A stretch of DNA of 64,000 nucleotides from Fistularia commersonii. Lineage: Eukaryota > Chordata > Actinopteri > Syngnathiformes > Fistulariidae. The notes below the pieces were generated by a model that was not told the DNA's origin, made no database searches, and saw nothing but the letters and a program-made list of their open reading frames with translations. Shown in pieces: positions 39,401-45,558 of the stretch (positions are counted from its first letter, which is position 1; every line of letters begins with the position of its first letter). The stretch is from assembly GCA_037954325.1 (NCBI GenBank), contig JBBMNZ010000019.1, positions 7,950,501-8,014,500 on the forward strand. Direction: 5' to 3'. The position numbers were made by a program, and so were the translations under genes.

Positions 39401-42400
39401 GAGTCTAGTTTGAACAAACAGTAAGGTGATGCTTTCAAATTTACCTCATCATTTGTGTGCTTTTTTTAAAATCTCAAGTTATAAAATACTTGGAAAGTTG
39501 TTAGAATCATATATACAGTCATGGCCAAGTTTTGAGAATGACACAACCATAGAAACATCTGGCAAACACCTAAAAAACCTGAAGGAACAGACTTTGTGAA
39601 TGTGTCATTCTCAAAACTTTTGGCCATGACTGCACTAAAATGTTGATCTAAGGGAACAAGTAAAACAGCAGCAGACTCAATATGTATGTCAAATGTGAAA
39701 GCGCTTGTTATTTTGCATTAAAATGTAATGTCTTTGATGGGCATGTTAAAGAAACACATAACAGTTTAAATGAGCGCTTTCCACATAATTACTTTCATTC
39801 CTTCTTGGAGTTTTCTAAACAAGTATCATAAGCCGCATAAAACCGCTTTTAACATATAGGGTTGTTTTAGGGCATTGGAATTTAATGTATCTGGGAACTA
39901 GGGAAATTAAGAGAAAAATCAGACCAGATGTTAAAAAAAAAAAAAAATCACAAATTTTAATTTGACATTAATTGTATCAGTAAGCATTTACTATCATATG
40001 TTTTACTTTAATAGAGGTTATGTGCACAATACAGCTAATTATTCAAACATAGACTTAACAGCTAATACAGAATGCCCGCTATTTTTTGTGAAAGAATGTA
40101 CTTTGATGATAAATGTACTCCCTTTTCCAATGCAGATCACGGGATCAGAGGTAAATCATTATTAAAAGAATAACAACTTTGACATAATCTAGTTTTCATA
40201 GATATAGAGAGGATAGTATCATGCAAGTATAGCACCTTCAATAGCAAATAGCGCCTCCTTATTCCTCTACATATCTGGGTTATCATGGAGAGCTATAGTC
40301 CCATATGTCATGTAGCATGAAGTTTAAAGGATGATAATTAATAAAATATTTCAATTGGTATTATCCAATTTGCTCATCAGTCTTGATTGTTATTGCTGCT
40401 TAGTCCAGATTTGTTTTGTGTATTGAAAAATAAATAATAAAGTCATAATAGCTGTAACTAGCTGTCAACTTTTGAAAATTAATGCTGTTTGAAATGCTGA
40501 ATGCTGGTGCTAATTTCGAGTACTTAGCAGTCCATCATTTTTACAATCATATTGCTGTGTGAAACTTATTTCAGAAAAAATAAAAAAATCATGCAGGCAT
40601 TGGGTAAATGACATAACTTTTTGACAATTTATCATCTAGTATATTCTCTAAATTCCCATCTCTGAACAGATATGGTATTTATTCCTTACTTTGTAGTTAA
40701 AGCATCATTGGATTATAGACATATCTTTATAAAAAATGTATTGCTATTACATTGGTAAATATTCCCTCATCATCTGTCCCTGTAAATCTTGTAAAAGGGA
40801 ACAATACAGCACCTATATTCTTCAGAAGGTCTTAAAGGTGAAAAGGTCTTGATAAAACCAAAAATGTGGCATATTTATAGGACACTGCACATGGGGATAA
40901 ATGGTTTGCTCACTGATATGACTTCAGTATTAACCTTGAGGAGTTGGTGATAAATGTGAATATGCACATATTCATTGCCAATAATGTCTGGATTCATTCA
41001 AGTAAACAAAAGCAGAGGAGCGATTACATTAGATGAACTCAGCATTTCATGTAACCTCAAGGCAGTACTGCAGCATACAAAGCCCATATTTTGAAAAAAA
41101 GGTTTGATAGCAGTGGATGGATCAAGTTTTAATCTAATTGTACATGTGTTTCTGCTTCCTTAATGGAAAAAAAACACCTAAAATGTTCAAAAGGATGGAA
41201 AAGGGAATAACAAAACATGAACTCCAAAACCCCTGCCTGAAATGTAGATCACAAGCTAGCAGTTAGTGGTGAGGAGCGCTGACAGCCAAGTATCTCTGGC
41301 GCTAGTGATTGACTGGGAACGAATTGCCTTGACTCGCTGCCTGCTTGTATTTGTATTTCTTCACATTGAGACTAGCACTTTACATCTACACAGACCATCC
41401 AAAGAGATGTCCCTTTGGAAAAGGTCATCAGTGAAGTTGTATTTGGAGTCTTTGCTGCACAGCAAGCACAATTGGTCTAAATCTGACTATTAAAATCTGA
41501 TCGTTGGAATTTTAATTTTTATCTGCAGTTTTCCATGTAATTAATATAACTATAAGGCTGGGCAATATGTCAATATATCGCATTTCATCCATTTTTACAG
41601 CTAATTCTTGAAATTATGATACATCATTTACTTTGAAATTTCCCAGCCGTGAGCCGATTAAAGGAATATTTTATTGGATTCTATTCTTAATTCAGTCAGA
41701 TTAATGCCAAGGAAATATAATTACATTAAAAATATATAATTACATTATGTAATTTTTCTGTGTTTTTCTTTTAACTCACTTGCTTATTTTTTAAATGATG
41801 AGACAATGCCCTGAGTAAAAAATTTTATCGAAAAACAAAAAAGTAAACTTTACAATGAAATTGCTTAAAAATTATCAAGATACTGCCATAGATAATGCAA
41901 CTGAAAAAAATAATTAAAAATAAAAATTGAAATTACACCTCTGCTTATGCTGGTAACACAGCATTCGTAATAAGTTAATCACTGTTTTATAGTGATATAT
42001 ATCCTTTAAATGACTATTATGCCCTTTATTTAACAAAGAATTATGTCCAAGATTTTGTTTTTTTTTTTGAAATTTAATTAAAGTATTTTTAATCCAGTCA
42101 CTAAAAGACGCCTTGTTCTTTGCTCCCAAATCCAAAAAGTCAACTGTAAGCACATCCTGGATACCAGATGGAAAAGAAATCTATTGAAGCCACAGTTGGA
42201 GGGAAAGTCTTTGCAAGTCAGCTTTTTCCCAGCAAATATAAGCCACATTGATGCATTGATGGAGGGTTTCCTTGGAAAAATGTGCAATGGCTCTATCAAT
42301 GGGGTGCAGCTCCTTTTCAGCACCGGAATTTATGAGTACGATTAAAGTCAGCTTGTATGATAGAGTTACAGTGTAACCCTAATATTACCAGAGAATATTG

Positions 42401-44304
42401 TATAGTCTTAAAATGTTGCTGTGTTAACTGTTTGTTTCACACTTATTTGTCCGCCTCTCTCACAGAAATGACACAGGAGTGTTTGTGTCTGACATAGTGA
42501 AAGGAGGTCTGGCGGACACTGATGGTCGATTGATGCAGGGTGACCAGATCCTCTCAGTCAATGGGGAGGACGTCAGGACGGCCACTCAAGAGGCCGTGGC
42601 GGCTTTATTAAAGGTAAATATGAGAGGACATTCAATAATTGTCACAAAATAGCTTTGGTGGAAACCAATTGTTGTCATCGGACTTTGCTAACTGTACTCA
42701 GCTCCATTTCATATGTTATTTTTTCAGTGCTGTGTTGGGCCTATCACCATGGAAGTTGGGAGGTTTAAAGCTGGTCCCTTTCACTCAGAAAGAAGGCTGT
42801 CTCAAAGTAGTCAGGTAAATCTGTGTTAATTTCACATCGTGTAGTATTGCAAGAAAAAGTCTTATATTTACTAACAGCTGAATTTGTTTCCTTCAGTTAA
42901 GTGAAGCCGGCAACTCCAAGATGGCCCCTCAGTCATGTTCAGAATCTGGAAACATCCCCAGTGACCCTGACAAACTGAATAGTAGCCAGCAATGTGAGTT
43001 TCTTAAGAGTCCATGTAGCGTAGAGAGAAGAAACATGTCAATTAAGAGATAAGACCGCCAAACATTTTTGTGCTTGCTCCTTCACAGCTCCGGATCATCA
43101 CGACACAAGAACAGTGGAGTTCACGAAGGGTCCCACTGATTCTCTGGGTATTAGCATAGCAGGCGGAGTTGGCAGTCCACTAGGTGACATACCCATCTTT
43201 ATCGCCATGATGAATCCTCTTGGTCTGGCAGCTCAGACTCAAAAGCTCAAAGTAAGGACTTGCGATCTTCTTTCTTAAAATCGCCTTAATTTTAGTCACC
43301 TTTCTGCTTTGGGACTTTACATGAAAATAATGCTAATGTGAATTGCAAAGATGTCTTTTTAGATTCAACACTAAACTGATCCTCATAGACTTGATATTTA
43401 AACTAGAGGACCATTTACCATCTTCATGTTGCCACTGATCTGAAAATGAAGATGAAAATATAGCTTAGCTGAGTTGAAATAAGTTTAATTGTTTTCCTCC
43501 CTGGCGTGAACCTCAATTATTTACAGAAACTGCATTCCACACACAGCTGGAATATCTCGTATCCTTATTTAGTCAAGAGCCTACAGACTTAGCAGCCTAA
43601 TGACCTTAGCAGTTAAATGGTAGACCAGCCAACAATCGTGGCTGTGTGTGACACAGACAGGAGGAGTGCAAAGAGCCTGATGTGGATAATAAATCTCCCA
43701 CTCCTGAATTCAAATCATTTATCTTACAAAAGGGCTCATTGAATAGAATAAGGGGATTCTTGAATGGTACATTCATGCTGCTGTATCTTTTTGGCCGAAT
43801 GAGAGATGAAAAGGTTGCACAATGAAATTACTCAACAGAACAAGCAGAGTTTTGCCTTTGTATGTAACAGCAAAACAAATGTGTTATCGTATCCAAACAA
43901 ATGTCTTAAACTTTAATCACTCCCTAAAACTTAAAATAATAATTGGTTCTTCTTCATCTGAAACATCTAAAGTGTGTCATTTTAATCGTTTCCACTATTT
44001 TTAAACAATTTTATTGAGATGCCAATGTGTTATATTCATAAAACTAAACAGCTATGCAAAAAAACTCATCCACTTCTAAAGTGTTGCATTTTTCTCTCAA
44101 ATTTCCTCCTCAAAATACCAAAACACAACTTTGTTCTATGATGTATAATGTGTATATTCTCAAAAGCTTTAAAAACATTCTCTCACTTTTGTAGATTGGA
44201 GACCGGATTGTCAGCATCTGTGGAACCTCTGCTGATGGGATGAGCCACTCGCAAGCTGTTTCTCTATTGAAAAATGCCACAGGCACCATACAGCTACAGG
44301 TCTT

Positions 44305-44376
<72 letters not shown>

Positions 44377-45558
44377 ATCACCTGTAGAAAGATGATCTGC
44401 TGGTGAACTGGTCCTCTATTGTTTACTTTGTCTGCCAGCTGAAAAGAACAATTGAAGGTTATAAGCTTTAGACCATAAAACATCTCCCTCATTCAATGCT
44501 ACCACCATAAAGAATCTTTATCTGGACAATAAATCAGTGTATGATTCCATGTGTATGCACCTTTAGGTAGTTGCAGGTGGCGACACCACTGTGACAGGGC
44601 CCTCTCAAGAGCAGGGAGCTGAAGGTCTCCCACCCAGCTGCATCTTCCAGGATGATCTCAGGTATCTCAAAAGCAAAATATTGTGATTTAGCTTGAAAAA
44701 TATCCAAAATGAAGGGGATCTCATCTATTAGAGAGCTTTGTCTGTACAAAAGAAAAAGCCATAAAGATAAAAAGATCAAACATTTGATATTTAAAACCTC
44801 ACACACACACTTACATAAACCTACTGAAGCAAGCAGGAGCAGAGCAGCAAGTGATTAATTCATGCATTTTCTGTCATTGAAGGGGGTGGAAGTGGCATGA
44901 ACTCTCTTAATAGTTCCAAAACACCTCTCCTATTTTTTTCACATTTGAATTCCTAAATGCATTTTTTCATTGTCACCCTTGTCAAAGAACATTGCGTTCA
45001 GACTCAGAATGAATGAGGAACTCTGTTAAAATAGATACTCAGTAGTATTATGGTAGATGAGCTCAAGTAACAAACAATTGGAAGCATTTAATTGTCATTT
45101 TTAACATGTTTAAGAAATGAATGACAATTTTAAAATATCCTATCACAGTGAAAATGTAAGCAAAAATTGCACTGTATATTTAATTCTGTTATAAGTCTTA
45201 CTGTCTGTCCTTCAGCCCACCTCAGTATAAAGCCATCACTCTTGACAGAGGACCGGATGGATTGGGTTTCAGTATAGTTGGAGGGTACGGCAGCCCCCAT
45301 GGAGACTTACCCATTTATGTTAAAACTGTTTTTGGAAAGGTATGTGACAATTGTTTCTTTTTTTTTTCTTAGAGATATTTTTCAATCATAATCCAAATTA
45401 TGTGTGTGTAGGGTGCAGCAGCAGAAGATGGGCGTCTGAAGCGGGGAGACCAGATTATGGCTGTTAACGGGCAGACACTGGAGGGTGTTACACATGAAGA
45501 GGCTGTCGGAATCCTTAAGAGAACCAAAGGAACTGTCACACTTACTGTGTTGTCATAG
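3892..45558 (+). CDS. mpdz: mpdz (MUPP1), multi-PDZ scaffold protein, 48 coding exons
   Basis: This is a cytoplasmic scaffold of tight junctions and the Crumbs polarity complex. Family knowledge: its L27 domain pairs with PALS1, and its PDZ domains bind C-termini of claudins, JAMs, CAR and receptors such as 5-HT2C. Loss in humans causes hydrocephalus. The sequence shows one L27 and 13 PDZ modules in order, with linkers like those of mammalian MPDZ (for example YSNWNQPR before PDZ7, ASDPATCPIIPGCETT before PDZ10, final TVLS). My exon model has compatible phases throughout and totals 6,420 nt, or 2,139 aa, close to the roughly 2,050-2,070 aa of the human protein. The start is the ATG at 3892 (A at -3), which gives MIETMDTQRAL, like the mammalian N-terminus. 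PATJ is the alternative paralogue, but it has fewer PDZ domains and different linkers. Individual exons are given in the entries below. Confidence 0.96.
6215..9292 (+). other. mpdz: mpdz intron 3
   Basis: This 3.1-kb intron contains no gene and no clear transposon. A 12-bp direct duplication (ATTCAGTAGTCT) lies near 7593. An RFX X-box-like sequence at 8327-8340 is listed separately. Short open frames, such as 6393-6617, lack any coding character. Confidence 0.55.
8327..8340. promoter_or_regulatory. RFX X-box-like site in intron 3
   Basis: GTCGCTATGGTTAC is a near-palindromic match to the RFX consensus GTNRCC-N2-RGYAAC, with one mismatch in each half. RFX factors drive ciliary and ependymal genes. 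The match is visible in the sequence; any role in mpdz expression is inference. Confidence 0.3.
9293..9460 (+). CDS. mpdz: mpdz exon 4: linker between L27 and PDZ1
   Basis: This exon has 56 codons in phase 0 at both ends (residues 62-117). The acceptor is TTCTTTACAG, followed by a second CAG that could act as an in-frame NAGNAG alternative adding or removing one glutamine. The donor is CACAG|GTATGA. The exon ends SAEDFDHIIQTMAQ, which resembles the acidic and helical stretch before PDZ1 in mammalian MPDZ. The rest is low-complexity linker. A 23-bp A run follows in the next intron (from 9496). Confidence 0.9.
9864..10866 (+). CDS. mpdz: mpdz exons 5-6: PDZ1
   Basis: The exons are 9864-10003 and 10653-10866 (residues 118-235). 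PDZ1 runs from about residue 120 to 206, with carboxylate loop SAGLGF and helix B beginning THQQAISIL. Histidine at alpha-B1 marks a class I PDZ. The domain is followed by a conserved linker (RTPSAASTLSANSSA). The exon 6 donor is weak (GCG|GTATAA), but the frame and the next exon, which starts WQHVETVELV, fit only this site. The 649-nt intron shows no feature. Confidence 0.93.
11142..11650 (+). CDS. mpdz: mpdz exons 7-8: PDZ2
   Basis: The exons are 11142-11264 and 11450-11650, all phase 0 (residues 236-343). PDZ2 starts WQHVETVELVNDG with loop GTGLGF, followed by GVIVKTILPGGIADQ and DGRLRSGDHILRIGD. Helix B has serine at alpha-B1 (GSEQVAQVL), so it is not a canonical class I domain. Acceptors are TATCCTAG and GACATTAG. 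Exon 8 runs on into a 22-residue linker rich in P and V before its donor CAACAG|GTGAAA. Confidence 0.93.
11945..13451 (+). CDS. mpdz: mpdz exons 9-11: PDZ3 and acidic linker
   Basis: The exons are 11945-12047, 12990-13078 and 13172-13451 (residues 344-500). PDZ3 opens AEAFDVVLAKNTQGLGITIAG, with loop TQGLGI, and continues SGIFVKSITKDSAVDQDGR. Helix B is NQQAVEVLRHTGQTV, with asparagine at alpha-B1. Exon 11 then gives a charged, glutamate-rich linker (KEMELERQKAEEAAQGR) of likely helical character. Phase joins are 1 at exon 9/10 and 0 at exon 10/11. The 942-nt intron 9 contains the LINE fragment listed separately. Confidence 0.92.
12345..12880 (-). mobile_element. Degraded non-LTR retrotransposon (LINE) fragment, reverse-transcriptase 3' part
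   Basis: Read on the - strand, this intronic block resembles the C-terminal part of a fish LINE polyprotein: remnants like ELPDKRPR and EDIRCERRGY match the (E/M)ELPGRRKRGRP...ED(M) region that follows the reverse transcriptase. The + strand is C- and T-rich and contains TCTTCCTCTAGGCCTCTTGTC, a signature of this repeat in many teleosts. Frames are broken. I believe it is RTE-like, but the clade is uncertain. Confidence 0.6.
13452..15928 (+). other. mpdz: mpdz intron 11 (contains a SINE and a possible retroelement tail)
   Basis: This is a 2.5-kb AT-rich intron. A tRNA-derived SINE occupies about 14270-14506. A stretch at about 14985-15085 (ACTGAAGAAGCCTCATGGAT, then GGTGAAATGTCTCCAAGTGA, then AAAGTCCAGTTGCC) resembles a repeated motif seen in many fish retroelements, but I cannot name the family. 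No gene is present. Confidence 0.5.
14270..14506 (+). repeat. tRNA-derived SINE, copy 1 (full length)
   Basis: The head has a tRNA-like A-box region (GTGCAGCAGGTAGAGC) and a B box (GGTTTGATTCC at 14326-14336). The body contains AAGACACTGAACCCCTAACTG and TGGTTCATCCATGATGGGTT. The tail is TTTCCCCACGGGGATTAATAAAGG, followed by ATT repeats. The body matches copies near 21560 (same strand) and 58042 (opposite strand). Confidence 0.75.
15929..16339 (+). CDS. mpdz: mpdz exons 12-13: linker before PDZ4
   Basis: The exons are 15929-16006 and 16260-16339 (residues 501-553). Exon 12 gives YEKQLQTKSEGSDVRSAMNK. Exon 13 gives EEEDLIKKWQGILGTSNEVV, which parallels the LLTKWQRIMGINYEIV stretch of mammalian MPDZ just before PDZ4 and confirms the short exon. 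The exon 13 acceptor (TATTAAAAG/G) has almost no pyrimidine tract, so it is a weak site that may be skipped or regulated. Skipping exon 13 alone (80 nt) would shift the frame. Confidence 0.85.
16490..17177 (+). CDS. mpdz: mpdz exons 14-15: PDZ4
   Basis: The exons are 16490-16636 and 17007-17177, phase 0 throughout (residues 554-659). PDZ4 reads VAQVEKFSESSGLGISLEAN, then HHYIRSVLPEGPVGRCGK and FSGDELVEVNGI. Helix B is THKEVVKILKELP, with histidine at alpha-B1 (class I). A short linker ends FTVSKLK. The 370-nt intron inside the domain splits it at the codon before VNGI, a position used in almost every PDZ domain of this gene. Confidence 0.93.
17726..18328 (+). CDS. mpdz: mpdz exons 16-17: linker and PDZ5
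   Basis: The exons are 17726-17911 and 18119-18328 (residues 660-791). Exon 16 begins with a threonine- and glutamate-rich linker. PDZ5 starts WELDIQNIELEKAEGGLGFS, with loop EGGLGF. Exon 17 continues DPMDPAKTVIVIRSLVPSGV and LLPGDRLMYVNTTNLE. Helix B is SLEDAVQALK with leucine at alpha-B1, so class I recognition is unlikely. Both exons are multiples of three in phase 0. Confidence 0.93.
18329..19081 (+). other. mpdz: mpdz intron 17
   Basis: The intron holds an A run at about 19004-19023. It also holds a 28-nt exon-like island at 18947-18974 with a good acceptor (GTCCCGCAG) and donor (GG|GTATAT), whose inclusion would break the reading frame. I leave it out of the model. Confidence 0.5.
19082..21446 (+). 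CDS. mpdz: mpdz exons 18-20: long linker between PDZ5 and PDZ6
   Basis: The exons are 19082-19240 (53 codons), 19514-19666 (51) and 21102-21446 (115), giving residues 792-1010. All are phase 0 at both ends, so any can be skipped in frame. Exon 18 ends LYRAEPAL, like the PLFRADLAL of mammals. Exon 19 has IALHGSSCSADMDYLHSS, like the mammalian LSLHGSSCGDGLNYGSS. Exon 20 is the largest coding exon and is low in conserved pattern, with serine and acidic residues. Exon 20 ends at a GC donor (ATCAAG|GCAAGA), making the next intron GC-AG. Confidence 0.85.
19732..20640 (+). mobile_element. Truncated pogo-like DNA transposon with HTH/CENP-B-type DNA-binding ORF
   Basis: The left end is the widespread fish terminal sequence ACCGTATTTTTCGTCCTATA, followed by AAGTCACGC. 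Inside, from about 19975 to 20455 on the + strand, an open frame encodes the N-terminal DNA-binding part of a pogo/Tigger-type transposase: YKLQVVKYAAENGNRAAGRK, then GLKARWPQLEEQVHKWVLEQ, then INDFRRGTSWCYRFM. The frame then breaks at a run of PHRRGSG. After it, the TTATCTGAATAGCTG motif typical of this element's 3' half appears, but the matching right terminal repeat is not seen, so the copy is 3'-truncated. It sits in mpdz intron 19. Confidence 0.7.
21558..21770 (+). repeat. tRNA-derived SINE, copy 2
   Basis: The head is GTGCAGCGCGGCACAGGGGG with B box GGTTCAATTCG (about 21612-21622). The body shares CACTGAACCCCTAACT and TGGTTCATCCATGATGGGT with copy 1. The tail is diverged (AAGGGATTGATAAAGTATC). 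It lies in mpdz intron 20. Confidence 0.7.
22069..24756 (+). CDS. mpdz: mpdz exons 21-23: PDZ6
   Basis: The exons are 22069-22180, 22708-22906 and 24649-24756 (residues 1011-1149). PDZ6 runs from NFERTITVVRGNSSLGMTVS through GMLVRGIIHGGSISRDGR to NAQARAMLRRHSLIGPDLG and then ITYVPAEYLEEY. The carboxylate loop is NSSLGM, and alpha-B1 is asparagine. Exon joins are phase 1 and phase 2. Exon 21's donor is CTAG|GTTTGT. Exon 23's acceptor lies in a TG-rich tract (GTGTGTTTGTGCATATTTAG), and its donor is CCAA|GTATGT. Exon 23 then leads into an acidic linker. Confidence 0.93.
22907..24648 (+). other. mpdz: mpdz intron 22
   Basis: This is a 1.7-kb AT-rich intron. A short CCATCCATTTCTTCTGGATGGATG inverted motif lies near 23049. 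A TG-rich stretch precedes the exon 23 acceptor. No gene or named repeat is seen. Confidence 0.5.
24911..25734 (+). CDS. mpdz: mpdz exons 24-26: acidic linker and PDZ7
   Basis: The exons are 24911-24991, 25138-25315 and 25624-25734 (residues 1150-1273). Exon 24 encodes VPNLPEREDGEGEESTSYSN, then WNQPR, highly conserved in the family. PDZ7 reads VKLFRQPGKSLGISIVGGRG, with loop GKSLGI, then GIFIKHILEDSPAGQNG and VDGVDLRDASHEEAVEAIRR. Alpha-B1 is histidine (class I). The domain ends FLVQSIIHRPR. Joins are phase 2, 2 and 0. Confidence 0.94.
25735..26861 (+). other. mpdz: mpdz intron 26, with a non-repetitive patch
   Basis: A TA microsatellite lies at about 25841-25868. The stretch 26216-26440 is compositionally unlike the surrounding intron: it has CpGs, no simple repeats and a mixed motif content (for example TTAATCGTCGCGATCAGCCG). 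It could be a conserved non-coding element. It has no coding frame on the + strand. Confidence 0.4.
26862..31291 (+). CDS. mpdz: mpdz exons 27-31: variable linker between PDZ7 and PDZ8
   Basis: The exons are 26862-26945 (28 codons), 28341-28433 (31), 30043-30105 (21), 30326-30397 (24) and 31120-31291. They encode residues 1274-1434. The first four are phase 0 at both ends. Exon 28 starts KPALPFQQL, similar to mammalian KSPLPSLLHNL. Exon 30 ends LSPTNPFTPTPFK, like STNPFADSLQ. Exon 31 ends EETDEFGYNW, like KEDEFGYSW, and is phase 1 at its end. Splice sites are good, with GTAATC, GTTAGA, GTTTGT and GTTTGT donors. Any subset of exons 27-30 can be left out without breaking the frame, so the main isoform may be shorter than my 2,139-residue model. 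Confidence 0.82.
28434..30042 (+). other. mpdz: mpdz intron 28
   Basis: The block at about 28640-28742 ends ATTTTCCCCTATGGGAATCA, then ATAAAGTCTACCTTATCTTA. This looks like the 3' tail of a fish non-LTR element, and it resembles the tail of the SINEs in this window. A T run lies at 29728-29743. No gene is present. Confidence 0.45.
31292..32846 (+). other. mpdz: mpdz intron 31
   Basis: This is a 1.55-kb AT-rich intron with a TTTA-rich low-complexity stretch at about 32743-32765. No gene, RNA or transposon is recognised. Confidence 0.5.
32847..33233 (+). CDS. mpdz: mpdz exons 32-33: PDZ8
   Basis: The exons are 32847-33043 and 33142-33233 (residues 1435-1530). The exon 31/32 junction restores K after GYNW, then IIMERYGSLSGVLHMIELEK. 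PDZ8 has loop KTGLGL, then MSVFVAEIDPIGAAGIDGR and MMVGDELLEINGHVLYG. Helix B is SHQNASSIIK with histidine at alpha-B1 (class I). The strand after it reads KVKIVFIR. The intron between the two exons is only 98 nt. Confidence 0.94.
33405..33460. repeat. (TA)28 microsatellite
   Basis: This is a perfect AT alternation in mpdz intron 33, likely variable in length. Confidence 0.95.
33821..33890. repeat. 70-bp near-perfect hairpin (inverted repeat) in intron 33
   Basis: The left arm is AGAGGGTTAGGTGCTGTAAT and continues AGAGGCATTGATG. The right arm, read as reverse complement, is identical apart from two bases. The arms are 33 bp and the loop is 4 nt (TTAC at 33854-33857). In RNA one of the two differences would be a U-G wobble. 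It may be a palindromic MITE remnant or a hairpin-RNA precursor. I do not recognise the arm as a known microRNA. Confidence 0.85.
34013..34091 (+). CDS. mpdz: mpdz exon 34: linker after PDZ8
   Basis: This exon encodes residues 1531-1557, completing the arginine at the exon 33 junction and then DTEVLDQMAVSPVKENEGDS, VEPHSE. It parallels the mammalian linker NKDAVNQMAVCPGNAVEP. It enters in phase 2 and leaves in phase 0. Its acceptor is TTTGAAACAG and its donor GAG|GTACAG. Confidence 0.9.
34491..36209 (+). CDS. mpdz: mpdz exons 35-37: degenerate PDZ9
   Basis: The exons are 34491-34559, 35653-35748 and 36135-36209, all multiples of three in phase 0 (residues 1558-1637). By position this is PDZ9. 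The mammalian domain opens HLELPKDQGGLGIAISEED. Here the aligned stretch is YHITKAKEDGDFCILFDEGN, so the GLGF-type carboxylate-binding loop is replaced by GDFCI. The second half still resembles a PDZ: EGCLKPGENLFAVNGESMLG, then YSVEK, where others have DGRLKVGDQILAVDDE. Alpha-B1 is valine. Peptide binding in the usual way is unlikely. The open frames and good splice sites suggest the exons are still used. Confidence 0.82.
34560..35652 (+). other. mpdz: mpdz intron 35
   Basis: This 1.1-kb intron has an 18-bp direct repeat (AGAGCAGTGCCAAATAAA) near 34758 and 34790. A stretch at about 35300-35390 (GGTTGTGATTCCCAG, then CCATATGGTGCATGAGGCAA) faintly resembles a tRNA-SINE head, but I cannot assign it. 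Confidence 0.4.
36390..36596 (+). CDS. mpdz: mpdz exon 38 with two acceptors (36390 and 36479)
   Basis: Two acceptors precede this exon. Use of the downstream one (TTATTTCCTAAG, exon from 36479) is in frame: SSSQELGNSDIVQISLPSMH and onward, residues 1638-1676, ending in phase 1 at ACAA|GTGAGT. Use of the upstream one (GTCTTTTAG, from 36390) adds VKYLLIRPKGPLKLNFSTN, which is the missing helix B and last strand of PDZ9, then hits TAA at 36447-36449. No usable GT donor lies between. The 32 bases 36447-36478 look like the pyrimidine tract and acceptor of a former intron whose 5' part is gone. The upstream form would end at 1,656 residues without PDZ10-13, or be degraded. Confidence 0.75.
36768..39326 (+). 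CDS. mpdz: mpdz exons 39-41: PDZ10 and start of PDZ11
   Basis: The exons are 36768-36913, 37907-37990 and 39133-39326 (residues 1677-1818). Exon 39 carries the linker SRSSTPSTLASDPATCPIIP, then CETTIDISKG and the PDZ10 loop RTGLGL. Exon 40 gives GGIIIHEVYEEGAASKDGRL. Exon 41 gives VNGIDLRSASHDEAINVLRQ, with histidine at alpha-B1 (class I), and then runs directly into PDZ11 (SFTVELHKKHGQGLGLSIVG). In mammals PDZ10 is the claudin-1 and 5-HT2C binding domain. The gap between PDZ10 and PDZ11 is only about 15 residues, typical of a PDZ tandem. Confidence 0.95.
37991..39132 (+). other. mpdz: mpdz intron 40
   Basis: This is a 1.1-kb intron with an ACACAC-rich patch near 38331-38350 and an A run at 38880-38894. 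No gene or named repeat is seen. The preceding intron 39 (36914-37906) has a TG/TA patch at about 37838-37875. Confidence 0.5.
39327..42465 (+). other. mpdz: mpdz intron 41, the longest intron
   Basis: This 3.1-kb intron contains the Tc1-like hairpin element at 39514-39634. Near 41555 the string GGCTGGGCAATATGTCAATA resembles the end of a common teleost hAT-type MITE, but the partner end is not visible. The rest is AT-rich. Open frames such as 41914-42153 (- strand) look like chance. Confidence 0.5.
39514..39634. mobile_element. Tc1/mariner-type MITE (palindromic deletion derivative)
   Basis: The inverted ends are TACAGTCATGGCCAAGTTTT, then GAGAATGACACA, and on the right TGTGTCATTCTCAAAACTTT, then TGGCCATGACTGCA. 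They pair over about 30 bp with a 2-base deletion in the left arm. This terminal sequence is common in fish genomes and belongs, to my recollection, to a Tc1/mariner-like family inserting at TA. The internal part is about 55 bp, so no transposase remains. Confidence 0.7.
42466..42993 (+). CDS. mpdz: mpdz exons 42-44: PDZ11 and linker
   Basis: The exons are 42466-42613, 42728-42814 and 42897-42993, completing PDZ11 (about residues 1797-1880). Exon 42 reads NDTGVFVSDIVKGGLADTDG, then LMQGDQILSVNGEDVRTATQ. Helix B is TQEAVAALLK with threonine at alpha-B1. Exon 43 gives the last strand and AGPFHSERRLSQSSQ, conserved in mammals as AGPFHSERRPSQSSQ. Exon 44 is a serine-rich linker ending in phase 1. 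Introns here are short (114 and 82 nt). Confidence 0.94.
43088..44661 (+). CDS. mpdz: mpdz exons 45-47: PDZ12
   Basis: The exons are 43088-43251, 44195-44299 and 44567-44661. PDZ12 (about residues 1937-2022) reads TVEFTKGPTDSLGISIAGGV, with loop TDSLGI, then PIFIAMMNPLGLAAQTQKL and IGDRIVSICGTSADGMSHSQ. Helix B is HSQAVSLLKNATG with histidine at alpha-B1 (class I). Exon 47 supplies the final strand (VVAGGDTTVTG) and linker (SCIFQDDLS). The exon 46 donor is suboptimal (CTACAG|GTCTTA) and is followed 9 nt later by a long CA repeat. Intron 45 (943 nt) shows nothing notable. Confidence 0.94.
44309..44375. repeat. (CA)33 microsatellite next to the exon 46 donor
   Basis: This is a perfect CA run starting 9 nt after the GT of intron 46, on the transcribed strand. 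Intronic CA repeats near donors are known binding sites for hnRNP L and can enhance or silence the adjacent exon. Confidence 0.95.
45216..45558 (+). CDS. mpdz: mpdz exons 48-49: PDZ13 and stop
   Basis: The exons are 45216-45339 and 45412-45558 (residues 2050-2139). PDZ13 reads YKAITLDRGPDGLGFSIVGG, with loop PDGLGF, then DLPIYVKTVFGKGAAAEDGR and RGDQIMAVNGQTLEGVTHEE. Alpha-B1 is histidine (class I). The protein ends GTVTLTVLS with stop TAG at 45556-45558, as in the mammalian orthologue, where PDZ13 also closes the protein. The intron between the exons is 72 nt. Confidence 0.96.

Noticed and set aside
41550..41600. GGCTGGGCAATATGTCAATA, resembling the end of a teleost hAT MITE
   Set aside because: Only one end is seen, and no inverted partner is visible downstream.
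44110..44492. Cysteine-valine repeat proteins on the - strand
   Set aside because: They are translations of the (CA)n microsatellite.
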